DNA from: Limonium bicolor | Taxonomy: Eukaryota; Streptophyta; Magnoliopsida; Caryophyllales; Plumbaginaceae | Length of the DNA stretch: 64,000 nt | Direction: 5' to 3' | Assembly: GCA_023374045.1 (NCBI GenBank) | Contig: CM041781.1 | Coordinates: 145,196,982 to 145,260,981, forward strand | In this document: piece by piece, positions 22,901-34,839 of the stretch | Position numbering within the stretch: position 1 is the stretch's first letter | How the letters are laid out: the number at the start of each line of letters is the position of its first letter | The notes under the pieces: generated by a model | What the model was told of the DNA's origin: nothing | Databases searched by the model: none | Seen by the model: only the letters and a program-made list of their open reading frames with translations | Made by a program: the position numbers and the translations under genes

Positions 22901-24195
22901 TGGATGGAGATAAAGGCGAAATCAAGTTTGGAAGAGGTTCGGGTATGCACCATTGAATCGGACACAGTAGCCAACTCTTGGATGACACCCATCATTGAAT
23001 ACATACAGGGCGGAAGTTTGCCACAAGACGAGAAAGAAGCAACAAAGATAAAGCGAAGAGCTGCATCTTTCTTCATAGAGCACGGGCAACTCTACAGATC
23101 ATTCGCAAGACCAGCGCTTAAGTGTGTCACCATAGAGGAGGGAGCAAGGCTCATGAAGGAGCTACACGAAGGAACCTGCGGAAACCACCAGGGAAAAAGG
23201 GCAATAGTTCACAAAATCCTAAGGCTATGATACTATTGGCCGGAAATGAAAGAGCATTCTAAAGAGTACATACAGAAATGTATAAAATGCCAGGAACACG
23301 GGCACAAGATACATAATCCCCCAGCCACACAAAAAGCTATATTATCCCCGGTCCCATTCGCCATGTGGGGGTTAGATATTGTTGGACCTTTCCCGGAAGC
23401 ATCTCCCGGAAGGTACAGGTTCATCTATGTGGCCATTGATTACTTCACCAAATGGGTAGAAGCCATGCCAACAATATCTATTACCGCGAGAAAGTCACAG
23501 GACTTTATTTGGAAATACGTGGTCTGCAGGTTTGGGATCCCAAAGATAATAGTGACAGATAATGGAGCCCAGTTCAATTGCGGTAGCTTTCGGACATTTT
23601 GTGAGGAGTGGAAGATCGATTTGAGGTTCGCATCGGTCGCTCATCCACAAGCAAACGGTCAGGTGGAAAACGCAAATGGGCAAATCGTCAAAGCTATAAA
23701 AAAGAGGTTGGACAGCAAGAAAGAAGGGTGGGTAGAATTGCTGCCTCAGATCCTTTGGTCCTACAGAACCACAGAAAAAGGGCCAACTGGAGAAACACCA
23801 TATAGGTTAACCTATGGTCTGGAAGCAATTGTTCCGGCTGAAATTATAGTCCCATCAGTTAGATGGGAATCCTATGACGAGGAAAATAACGGTGAAGGGG
23901 TAAAAGACAGCCTGGATTTACTTGAAGAAACTAGGGTCATGGCTCAAGTCCGGATGGAAAGAGATAAGGCAAAGGTGGAGAGATACTTTAACCAAAGAAC
24001 AAGGGAAAGAAGTTTCGTTCCGGGCGAACTGGTCCTTCGGGAGGTAAAGCAGCCAAAGAAGTTAGAGCCCCAATGGGAGGGACCATTTATAATACAACGC
24101 GAACAGGGCAAGCCTCATATCGCCTGAAAAACAGTGAAGGATACGAATTGCCTCACTCTTGGCACGCTGAATGCCTTAAAAAGTTTTATGTATAA
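22769..24195 (+). pseudogene. Integrase of the Tat element, nearly complete
   Basis: Integrase inserts the cDNA into the genome. The N-terminal zinc-binding part has HEGTCGNHQGK and CIKC (about 23284). The catalytic core carries Asp in WGLDIVGPF (about 23375), Asp in IIVTDNGAQF (about 23558) and Glu in GQVENANGQ, with 35 residues between the last two, the DD35E pattern. A TGA at 23228-23230 interrupts the frame before YYWPEMK, where a glycine codon is usual. The C-terminal part has EPQWEGPF, then a frameshift near 24100, and ends with WHAECLKKFYV and TAA at 24193-24195. There is no chromodomain, as expected for Tat. It is inactivated by one stop and one frameshift. Confidence 0.88.
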
Positions 24196-24248
24196 AAACA
24201 TTTTTCACAAGAGCAATAAAATGAGGTATTCTGTTGAAACAAAGTTTT

Positions 24249-24850
24249 TTGAAATGTACCATCCGGCCAGCGTGCCTAGGCTATCATGCCTTGAAATGTA
24301 CCATCCGGCCAGCGTGCCTACAGGCTATCATGCCTTGAAATGTACCATGGCCAGCGTGCCTACAGGCTATCATGCCTTGAAATGTACCATCCGGCCAGCG
24401 TGCCTACAAGCTATCATGCCTTGAAATGTACCATTCGGCCAGCGTGCCTACAGGCTATCATGCCTTGAAATGTACCATCCGGCCAGCGTGCCTACAGGCT
24501 ATCATGCCTTGAAATGTACCATCCGGCCAGCGTGCCTACAGGCTATCATGCCTTGAAATGTACCATCCGGCCAGCGTGCCTACAGGCTATCATGCCTTGA
24601 AATGTACCATCCGGCCAGCGTGCCTACAGGCTATCATGCCTTGAAATGTACCATCCGGCCAGCGTGCCTACAGGCTATCATGCCTTGAAATGTACCATCC
24701 GGCCAGCGTGCCTACAGGCTATCATGCCTTGAAATGTACCATCCGGCCAGCGTGCCTACAGGCTATCATGCCTTGAAATGTACCATCCGGCCAGCATGCC
24801 TACAGGCTATCAAGCCTTGAAATGTATCATCTGGCTGGTGTGCCTATAGT
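24249..24850. repeat. 44-bp tandem array, about 14 copies, downstream of pol
   Basis: The unit starts TTGAAATGTACCATCCGGCC and continues through AGCGTGCCTACAGGCTATCA to TGCC. Most units are identical; the first lacks two bases, another lacks seven, and the last two are diverged. There are no spacers between units, so this is not a CRISPR array. Tandem repeats at this place are known from Retand-type Tat elements. Confidence 0.9.
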
Positions 24851-25321
24851 GTCTAGAAATTTACTAAAGAATAATACATAAGGACCTTTGGTGTAAATAA
24901 AAGGGGCTTATAAAGCATTTGGAAGTCCGGCCGCTCTGGATAAAGCCAAATGAGAGATATATAAAGCCAACCCATAGAGAGTAACTTGAATCAATTAAAA
25001 GATACAAAAGTAGTGGCAGGGGCAAAAGCGCTAAAACATTACCAAAGTAGTAACCCAAAATACAACTATACAAAATCCCTACACTAAGAAATCACTCTTT
25101 CTAAAAAACATCAATTCTTTAGCAGGCTTCTTTGCAGCAGACCCTTCGACCGGATGAGACACGCTTTCCTCAGAATTAGATTTTCCAACGGCCTGATGAG
25201 AGCCGGCAACCCCCTGGCGCATACCACTATCGGGAGGAAGGAAGGAAGCCTGACCAGGCCCGAAGACCGTCTCGCCAGGGAGACGACCGAACTTCTCAAA
25301 ATCCTCAAGGAAGTTGCTCTT
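24851..25321. other. Non-coding region between the array and the antisense ORF
   Basis: I see no gene here. In - strand terms it is the 3' untranslated end of the antisense ORF. Confidence 0.5.
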
Positions 25322-26930
25322 CTAAGCAACATTGTCAAACTCCAGCTCGCTGTACAAATTGTCATCCAAAACTTCCCCCCTCTTTAGAAAGTACTTGGAG
25401 ATGGTCTGGCGACAAACATTAGTAATCTTCCGGCTCTGAGAACTGAAAGCCTTCTTCAAGTGGGCAATGATGGTTCCTTGCTTCTTCAGCTCCTCTTGGG
25501 TCCGACGGGCATAGGCTGTATGCTTAGCAACATCTTCCTCGAGCTGTAGGACCTGAGCTCGGTAAAGATCACGGTCAGAACCCACAGCAGAAAGCTCCTC
25601 ATTCAGCTTGTCAATACGATTGCTGAGTTTCTCAACATGTCTTAGAAGATTTTCAGAATCTGGTTGAAAGAGGAAAAAGAGTAGGATCGGTAAGAATAAA
25701 ACATAAGGATAGAAAACGGCCGGAAAGAGACCGATAAAACTCACCCTTGGCCGGGACCTTAGCATTCCCGGATTGGAGGAAGGCCATGGCTTCCTCTAAA
25801 GCCTTCACCTTTTCCTCCAGAGAAACCTTCTCGGCCGCAAGAACAGCTTTACCGGCGGAAAGAGCCGTGTTTTCTTCCATCAGGGACTGCTTCTCTTGAT
25901 CAAAGGCGGTCCGAGTCTGCTCGTCCAGGGCGTCCCTTTCCTCGGCCAATCTGGTAAGCTCATGAATGAGTTTGGCTTTGTCTTCCACTAAAGCCTCATT
26001 CTGTCTGGTCAAAGCCTTTTTGTCCATCTCAAGGGACTCGGTCTCTTTCTCAAGAGCAGCCTTCAGGTCCGCAAAGTAAACCTTATCTGAAGTAAGGGAA
26101 TCCACCTCCCTTTTGTGAGCAGCTTGTACCTGACGCAACAAAACTTCCAAGTCAGATAAAGCATGCGGGGGTATCATGACATCCTTTTCGCCGGAAGCTT
26201 GGTTGTGTACCTGTTTTAGGATACTCTCGGTTCGGAGATTCTGGTTTCTCAAAGCAAACATCTCTTCCCGCAAGTTCTTTAACTTCATTTCGTACTCATC
26301 TCAAAGGCGGACACACTCATGGCGAGATGATTGTAACTCTTTGTTTAGAGTGTCCGTCCTTTCTTTCACCATACGGTCAATCTCGTGATTTACAAGATCA
26401 ATGTAACTATCGTGGGAAGAGCGGGTCTGCCTCAACTCAGCTTCAATATTGTTGGCCCGATTTTTCTCATGTTGTAGATCAGATTGGAGGTCCCGGGTTT
26501 GAACTTCAGCACTTTGGGCCATTGACATAACCTAAAGGAGGCAAAACATAAAAAGTTTAGAGGGCACCGACAGGGTATAGGAGAATGGGAGGAAGGTTGC
26601 ACTAACCCGAAAAATGCCCTACCACATTAGGTTGAAGACCTCCCCCATGGGGAGGGAGTGACACATGATAGCATCAGCTCCTCCGCTCCCGGCCCTCAGT
26701 TTCTCCTTGGTAGCAGTAACGATGGACGGAGGAGCAAAGATCCCGTCCGGATGATCAGATAGCTTTATCGCTTCCTTCCAAGTGTCGGTGTATCGATCGG
26801 TAGAAAAGGGTGCGGTAGATTTCAAATAAGAAGGGCGAAAACCCTGGGACGAAAAGGTACCTTGAATCGCCTCTTTTGCAGGAACAAAATTCGCTGCTGC
26901 CTTATTTTTCTTCGAGCTAGAGGAGGCCAT
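25322..26930 (-). pseudogene. Antisense coiled-coil ORF of the Tat element (aORF)
   Basis: On the strand opposite to gag-pol, an ATG at 26930 (MASSSSKKNKAAANF) opens a protein that becomes a long coiled coil: AQSAEVQTRDLQSDLQ, LREEMFALRNQNLRTESIL, ALEKETESLEMDKKAL, AEKVSLEEKVKALEEA, LSNRIDKLNEELSAVGSD. It ends near 25322 with LDDNLYSELEFDNVA. A clean intron (25744-25660, donor GTGAGT, acceptor CAACCAG) joins two frames in phase. A second gap (26620-26530) has a GTAGGG and CTCCTTTAG pair, but the phase does not fit. One TGA at 26301-26303 lies in frame. Extra antisense ORFs between pol and the 3' LTR are known in Tat elements; their role is unknown. It would need its own promoter, probably in 26931-27388 or the 3' LTR read backwards. 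Confidence 0.7.
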
Positions 26931-27388
26931 TGGGGAAGATGAGCGGGGGAAAGCAGTGAGACAGGGAAGATAGAGAAGAAGTTCAGAAACGAAGCGTAAG
27001 GAAGTAACGGTGAAGTCTGAGGTGGGTAAAAGAGAGAGAAGGTGTCAAAGATAAAACTTGGAGTTTTGAAGAAAATAGTTCCCGCTCGGCAAATAAAAAT
27101 CAATAAAATAAAGACCCTGCACCTTCCTGGAAAAGGGACGCTGACATAAAGCGCCTCCGAGAATTCTGCATCGAAAAGGCGCGAGGCACGGGCAAGTTTC
27201 CTTTCTTTTTTAAAAAAGAGGATAAGGAAAAAAGCAGGGAAAACTTGTGGGACTACAATGAGGAGGGAGGAAGTCAATCCGGAAGATCACACAAAAAACT
27301 AAGACGGACAAAGGATTTTCTCAAAAGCATGACAAGAAGAAAAAGTTTACTTTTACATCCAGGGAATCAAAGTAGAAATGTGTGGGAC
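26931..27388. other. Region between the antisense ORF and the 3' LTR
   Basis: No convincing ORF. It would hold the promoter and leader of the antisense ORF and the polypurine tract of the element. A purine run GACAAGAAGAAAAAG lies at about 27330, and the bases just before the LTR are GTGTGGGAC, a weak tract. Confidence 0.4.
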
Positions 27389-27751
27389 TGATGAAGAGAT
27401 GGGAAAAATATAAGAGTAAGTAAGAAAGACATCCGGTCTCCTGGGACAGGAAGGAATACCCTGGATATCGTCAGGCCGGAACGCGTTCTGGCCAAATAGG
27501 CAGTCAAATATCTCATTTATGTCGAGTGCCAGTGTGGCAACCAAAGAGAGAGACAGGCTGGCAACCCCCGATCTAACAATGTAAACATTATAAATAAGAG
27601 TAAACACCCCCTAAGAGGGACAGGCTTGACACTTTGCACAATACATACGTCTTCTCTCGTCATAGAGCTCTCTCCCTAGTAATTGGTGTTAGGATCAGGT
27701 AGCCGCAAGATTAAACCAAGGAACAGGGGGGGGGTAATTATTCCCTTTTCA
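27389..27751 (+). repeat. 3' LTR of the Tat element
   Basis: Matches 18142-18502 with small indels (TGATGAAGAGATGGG at the start against TGAAGAGGG). It keeps the 20-base palindrome (27474-27493) and TATAAATA (27589-27596). It ends CCTTTTCA, followed by CAGAC. Confidence 0.9.
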
Positions 27752-27756
27752 CAGAC
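27752..27756. repeat. Target-site duplication of the Tat element, right copy
   Basis: CAGAC, the same as 18137-18141. Confidence 0.85.
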
Positions 27757-29076
27757 AACAACATCTACCCTTAATAAATCACTTTGTGTTTTTGAACCTA
27801 GAGTGTTCTCCTTTAATGGAGCTATTTCCTTAATAGACGACACTTATCCAGACGTCGGGTATCCATATAACGTCTCATAATAAACTGGGATACATATCCA
27901 TAATCCACATACTTCACATTTAAACACACATTTCACCTTTAATGTACATATAACATATTCCGCAATAAGAATTGCAGTACAACAATAACACATATAACAT
28001 AACGGGAACGGTTCTCTTTAGGAACCGACCCAAACATATTAATTCACTGGTGAGCCTAGAGGATGTATATCACCCTCATGTTAAGCTCATTATACAACAC
28101 TCATTACCGTCCTAATAGTCGGACGAGTAACTTAACTTAAATATGGATCGGATTTAGTGACCGAACACACCACACAAAACACATGTTCCCCCCTAGACCG
28201 ATCATAAGTCAGAATAGCTAAGCTTTTGGAGTAAGCTAATGGGAGATTGTATCCAAGAAGGAAACCAACCATAACAGAGAGGAAGGTAAAGCAAGGATGG
28301 ATACCCACTCCCAACTACAACGCCGACCGGAACGACCGGATCCTCACCCTCCCATTAGTACATTATATACTTAGAAGTAAACAGTTAGAGCTCTATTATG
28401 GACCTATTCACCCCCACACCAAAAGTATTACAACTGGGTTAAACCCACAAGGGAGGTCCTACATTCACACAAACATCACACAATTAACTCACGCATAGCC
28501 GTGGTTAGAATGTCCCATGGTTCGGGTCGTTAAATCCGAATACCGATCTCTCGTGTGATCCTAGACTCAGTTAGTTAAGGTTTAACACTTTCGAGGTTAA
28601 ATTGGTATCGGAACTAGACACGCCACATATATGAATTACTGTAAACTCATTACATATTTTTATCTTATAACGTGGCAAACATTCAGAAAAAACACATTGG
28701 CATACAAGCCAGTGTAATCCGGTAGGACACAGGTTGTAAGAAAACCATACCTGTCACCGGGGTTTCACTCTAACGTGCCATCACATGTCCTCGTAACATC
28801 TTTGAACAACTGGTAACATTACATTTACTTTCGTTAACATCGGGGTAACTTGATTGTTTAAAGTCTAATGCTCATGACTTACTCCCATTTAATCAGTTAA
28901 ATAACTTCAATTTTTAACTTGTTTTAATTTTACATTTTAAACAACTTTTCACCCACTCAATTCTCATTATAACTCACTTAACATGTCCTTAACAATCTCA
29001 TAACATCATTACTTATCATCCCCATCATTAGATATCATTTTAACCTTAAACAAAGTTTTTGGTCAAACAGCACCTT

Positions 29077-29326
29077 GTCCAAACTTGTGTCCGGACTTCC
29101 CAAGTTCGGACACTGTTCGAGACTCAAAAGGGTGCAAACTGACGAATGTCCAAACATGCGTCCGAGCTTCCCAAGTTCGGACACTGTTCGAGGCCAAACA
29201 GAGAATAGAGGTAGGTGTGTCCGAACGTCCAAATTCGGACGGTAGTTCGGACACTGGTCGAAGCTCAGGAAACTTACGCGCAACAGGGCATGTCCGAACG
29301 TCCATGTTCGGACGGAAGTTCGGACG
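29077..29326. repeat. Palindrome array in LTR copy 3, 4 units
   Basis: Units begin near 29077, 29148, 29219 and 29292. Arms are GTCCAAACTT or GTCCGAACGT type with AAGTTCGGAC partners. The array occupies the same LTR position as those at 1471, 51614 and 61181. Confidence 0.8.
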
Positions 29327-32300
29327 TGCCAAGAACCTTATTTTCTACTCCCTTAAACACTTACTCATTTCTTGCCAAATGCCCAACACTTATAGTATTT
29401 CCCCTTAGGTTTATAGCATGTTCCCACACATTATTTAGCCCTCCAAAATACTTTATGTCCTTCCAAGAATTTTCTCCACAAGTTCACACATCTTTTACAA
29501 CACCTTACTTCCTCATTGGTACCAAAACTTGTATATATCCTTAACACAACTCATGATCTTGAAGTATCCTTAAAACATTCATTTGTATCCTAAATCCTCC
29601 AAGATAACACCCAAGACATTTTAACACCTAAGAAGACCTTATTTCACCTTCTTTCACAAATTTAAACCCTAATCATTCCTAGTTCAACCTAGGTCACCAA
29701 ACATCATTTGAACACTTAAAACTCCTTGTTCATTAACCAAATTTTGACATAGTTTCTCTTGTATCTTCTTACACCAAAACACTTAGGTTTTCACCTTTTC
29801 ACAACCAAAAACACTTAATCACTTAATACACATTCCTTACACACAAACATATTGTTTTTCCTCCTTCACCCATCCAAGACATTCATCTTCACAAAGAATG
29901 TTCTTTACACACAACAAACCCTTAAACTACACTACATAACAATATAGTGCATAATCTTAAATTGCTTGGCTCTTAGGCCCTTAAATGCATGGCTCTTAGG
30001 CCCTTAAATTGCATTAAACTTAAACACTGAATTTCCCCATATATATTGCCTTTGACCTGCAAATACACACAACACCTCATATGCCTTTAACAACCTCCTT
30101 ATGAGTACTTTACTAGCTCATTCGCCATTGGCTCCTTAGGTATTTTATTAAGCAATACAAGCTCATTTTTCCTTAGGAATTAAATTACATTAGGTTAGCA
30201 CATTACCTCTTTTCTTCAAGATTTTTACTTGAACACTCTTGTCTTCCTTGTTTGGAAATCGACAAGAGGACTTGGTTACTTGTCAATGTTCTAATCAATA
30301 TACAAGTAAAACCAATGAGCATTCAAGCTTCATGCTTAAACTCATTTACAAACCCTAGGTTATATACATTATCTATACACTTTAGGATAGTTGTTTTACC
30401 TTAGAATAAAAAGAGAGCTTGAATAAGCATCAAGAGGGACTCCTCCTTGTCCTTTAAAGATTGAAATGGAGCTATGAAAGAACAGAGAAGACACCATCAA
30501 ATGGTGATTTTGGGTCACATACAAAAAACAATGAGGGAATGGAGTTTTTCTTTGATTTCCTTACCTTGAAGCAAAGAGAATGACAAGGTATGAAAAATAT
30601 GAGTTCAAGCTCTCTTCAATGATGAATCTCCATGGCACCGAAATGGAGCTTTTGAGATTTGGAAAGATAGTAGTGTAGAGCTTGCTCCAACTAGAAGAAT
30701 GGTGGTCTTGAAATTGAATTTGGACCATGGAGTCATGAGTTACAAGCATTCAAAGATGGAGATGGCATGGTTTGCTGTAGCAAACCGAGAATGGAGAAGA
30801 GAGGGAGGTGAAGACGGTGGAGTGAGTGGGAAAGGAAGAAATGAAATGAGGTGTTTGCTTTTACAAGATATTTATGTTATAAAGTAACTTTCTTCCTTTT
30901 ACTTACTTTTCCTTCCTTTCCTTAATTATTTTTTACATGTTGGTGACTCACCATAGTAAAAACCGGCCCCCATCATCTAGTAGGGGTATAATAGTCTTTT
31001 GTTGACCAACTAACTTACTTATATTGACTTATGTTATAAATTAGCTTATTTTATTACTATTCACAAACTAAGGCACATATTTGTGAAATTTTTGATTTCC
31101 CATTGATTTAGACTTCCTAATGTGACACTAAGTAGTACACATGTTAATTAAAGAGTAATGATGGACATTTAGCCATTCAAAACTCATTTACAAGACAATT
31201 TTTCAAAAATGTGCTTTAAGACTCCTTAAAGCACATTTTGTGTTTAAATTGTTTTCAAGCTTGGTTTTCTTTGGTAATGTGGAGGGTGATTTTTCGGTAT
31301 GAGGGGGGTCTATCTAAATATGGTATAACTAAGAAGTCTAGATCCTAGAAATTTGCCATTCTGTGGAGGTGAAAACCCATTATTCAGGCATCCCTCAAAT
31401 ACCTACTAGATCGTCCGTCTTTCCCAGAAAGCATGGGGGGAGTGCAAGTGAACACTACACCCGCTCTCAATGGGCTCCACGCGGACTTATGCCCTAAGGG
31501 CGGAAATTGACTAGAGTCACCACCTAGTTTGACCTAAGGAACTAGGAAGGGGGGGAGAAGGGTTCTAAGAACCGTAATTGACTCTATGATTTGTTGCCTA
31601 TGGATAGGACTTATCTGATCATACTAGAGATTCTATGGTGGGTTCGCACTGGGTTACACCCCTTAGAAGTGGCAACGACCACGACTTTGGATTGGTGCCG
31701 AGGAAACCTCAGTCTCCAATTGTCGGGATTACCTTCTTCCAAAACCTTTTTAGAGAGATTCATTTAAAAGCCAGTGATATGATTAGGATAGGAGGAGAGA
31801 AAACGAGTGGATGAGGTGAGCTTTTCTGCAAAGCTAGCCAAGAAGAGGAATTGATGGATTTGAATGAGTATAGAATGAAAGATTTGGAGTTGATGTGAGA
31901 GTTGAAGAGTCGAGGGTTTGTGGGAGTCAGAGGGGATTTGAATGTTTGGAGAGGTATGAAGAACACCTAGAGTGGGAAAGGGGTTTTTTATTGGAATGAG
32001 GTCGCACCCTAAATGGGCTGATACGTACTCAAACTCCCTGTTGAGATCATACCTTACGTAGTTCACGAGTGTTTAGGATTTTGGGTTTTTGAAGAGTTTG
32101 AGGGATTCGAGCTTTTGAAGAATTTGGAGTTCGCGAGAAGTTTGAGTTTTGAATGTTGTCTGTAAGACACTCGGGTCTAGAGTTTGAAACCTGAGATGTC
32201 GACGTCATGAGACGCTTGGGTCTGTGAGACGCTCGGGTCTGTGAGACGCTCAGGTCTATGAGACATTCAAATCATTGGAATGACAAAGTCTGTGAGACGC

Positions 32301-32337
32301 TTGGTCTGTGAGACATTTAGAGTGTCGGAGAAATTGG

Positions 32338-32885
32338 AATGGAATTGAAATTGAATTGAAATCGAAGTTGAATCATGGTGAATGAATTTGATTTGAATTG
32401 GAATTGAATTGAGATTGAGATTGAATTGGAGTTGAATGAATTTTGATTTGAATTGGGATTGAATTGAAATTGAATTGGAATGAATTTTGAATGAATGAAT
32501 TAAGAATTGAATGAATTGGAATTGAATTGAGATTGAGATTGAATTGGAGTTGAATGAATTTTGATTTGAATTGGGATTGAATTGAAATTGAATTGGAATG
32601 AATTTTGAATTGAATGAATTAAGAATTGAATGAATTGGAATTGAATTGAGATTGAGATTGAATTGGAGTTGAATGAATTTGATTTGAATTGGGATTGAAT
32701 TGAAATGAATTGGAATGAATTTTGAATTGAATGAATTAAGAATTGAATGAATTGGAATGAATTGAGATTGAGATTGAATTGGAGTTGAATGAATTTTGAT
32801 TTGAATTGGGATGAATTGGAATTGAATTGGAATGAATTTTGAATTGATGAATTAAGAATTGAATGAATTGGAATTGAATTAAAAT
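32338..32885. repeat. GAATTG-rich low-complexity array with a 119-bp period
   Basis: Words GAATTG, GATTG and AATGAATT dominate. A higher-order unit of about 119 bases containing GAATTGAGATTGAGATTG repeats from about 32401, 32522, 32641 and 32758. One DNA strand is almost free of C over some 550 bases. No coding potential. Confidence 0.85.
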
Positions 32886-34839
32886 TAAATCGATTTTGGA
32901 TCGAAATTGAGCAGAATTGGGATGGAATTGAAGTTGTAGGCCAAATTTGAGCTAATGGGCCTGGTTTGGGCCTCGGAAGTGGGCCAGGTTGGGCTTTTGG
33001 GAGAATTGGGCCGAGTTGGGCCCAAAAAATGGGCGTTACTGAAGTCGGGCCAAAAATGGGGCCTTGCTTGAAGTTGGGCCGAAAATTGGGCCTCGTTGAT
33101 TTTGGCTGATTTGTGAGATATTAACAAGTGAAAAAGATTGGTTTATTGGTTTATTAACTCTTGATTACGGGTGTGTTGAAGGCAAAGGGGGATTCCACCC
33201 ACATAAAACGAATGAGAGACCCGCTAGGCATGGGGTGGTTTCGCATCCTAAGCCCTCCTAAAATGGCCTTAAGGGCTTGTTTTTTGAAGTTTTGTTCTTA
33301 TATACTTATAATGGTGGTTAAGGTATTTTCTGAAGTTATAGGAGATTATTGCCCCACGAAACGAATGAGAGACCCGTTAGGTGTGGATCGATAATACATC
33401 CAAAACTTTTCTGTCAGTAAAAAGGTTCTATAGGGTAAATACCTAGGGCTTAGATAGAGGTCCGGATTAACGAATCAATCAATTGTAGGGTTGCGAGAAG
33501 GGCATAGAAGCGAGATAACACGTGTACAATGGAGAGCATATACAATGGAGCGAAAGCAACGAAAGCATAACATAGGCAAAACAGAACCGCTATAAAAATT
33601 GAAGATGATGTTAAGACAACGAGAAAAGCATAACCAAGCAAGACTTTGCAATTAAATGAGTTGGTTTCAAGTGAAGACTAGATTAAAATCATGCTTTTTG
33701 AATCCATTTTGAAAATGAATCTATGCGCAAGGAGCAAACAGCAAACAACAATGCTAGGAATGTAGACAAAATGTCGGTCATGATCAAGGAGAGGTGTAGG
33801 TGATAGGAAACCAACCTACGGGGTGGCCCGCCCCCGTTTTTTCATTCAATCAACATATATGAAGTATACTTCAGCTGTATTGGGATGAATGCATGTCGGA
33901 CCAAAATTCGCAATTTGCTAAGCATACGGTATAGTCCATACTAGGCGAGCATAGTGCAGCACCAAGACAAACAAGTGAAGGTCGAAGTCGAGTAAGCGCA
34001 ATCCCTTATCCAATCGATTGTAGGTACCTCGATCAAAACAAGAACATAGGTTGTAAGAATCAAAAAGACCCGGAAAAGATATAATCTCATAACCAAATAT
34101 CAAATTGGGGCAACTGGTGCTGGAGCCATCATTATTTCTCAACTATATATCATACGCAAGAGAGAACATGTACTGGAAATAATACAATGCACAACCATAT
34201 GACAATGCGGACTTAGACGAGATCGGTTGGAAGTGAACAGATTGCTAGTGATTAGAGAAGCTGACTAACATGGATTCCAAACCCTCGGTTCGAAGAAGCT
34301 GAGCACGTAGAGTCATGGTCCCATCCTACTGTATGTGTTGACTTCAACCAAATTCGATTTTAGAAGATGCCTCGAGGAAATCAATCAAAAATATAAAAAA
34401 CTTTAACCATGCTATCTTTCCAAGCCACGGTTAATTAACTTTAACAAACATGTACGAATGGACTTATGCACAAATGGATAGGCTAACATAGAATTCAATG
34501 CAAACAGAATAACCCACAGATGTAGCAAAACGCAGAAACCCACTTCAGCCATATCGTACCATTGGTACATTCAATCGACAAAAGCAAAGACACCAGAACA
34601 GGTTATGGCATTTGGCAAGAACAAAGGATATTAGATACATTTCTATTTCTCAGCCTAGGTTTATCGAGAGGAGTTTATACAGACGGTCCAAAATCCATTA
34701 TCGTGGGACTCAGACGCAAATAAGGGAACATAAACCAAATTCAGCAGTAATAATACAAGCGTATTAAGATGGAGATTGGTAATATTTTCCAGAATCGAAT
34801 GGGATCTGAGATTGGCATGGTTAAGGACTCAGAAGAAAG

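Larger units (their letters stand above)
18142..27751 (+). mobile_element. Tat-lineage Ty3/gypsy retrotransposon, 9.6 kb, full length but decayed
   Basis: Order: 5' LTR, primer site, gag, phase-compatible intron, protease, reverse transcriptase, RNase H, a second RNase H-like domain, integrase, a 44-bp tandem array, an antisense coiled-coil ORF, 3' LTR. The second RNase H and the gag type point to the Tat lineage. Tandem repeats and an antisense ORF between pol and the 3' LTR recall the Retand/RIRE2 type of that lineage. The duplication CAGAC flanks it. Several stops, frameshifts and small deletions in pol mean it cannot move on its own. It sits in the family A LTR copy 3, so it is younger than that LTR. 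Confidence 0.9.
10979..31278 (-). mobile_element. Family A LTR, copy 3 (split by two insertions)
   Basis: On the - strand this LTR has its 3' terminus at 10979 (TGTAACACCCC read on +), directly against ndhF. Its pieces are 10979-11078, 17678-18141 and 27757-31278, about 4.1 kb in all. They align in order with the 4.6-kb LTRs at 49631 and 59203: the 'cgttaaccac/acccacgtgg' site is split by the CACTA element, the 'gggctcaac...' site by the Tat element, and 'cctagagtg.tctcct' resumes near 27800. The LTR stops at 31278, about 400 bases short of its 5' end, where different repetitive DNA begins. An LTR 3' terminus touching foreign DNA marks the edge of an inserted element, so this was an insertion into the plastid-derived DNA. 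Confidence 0.8.
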
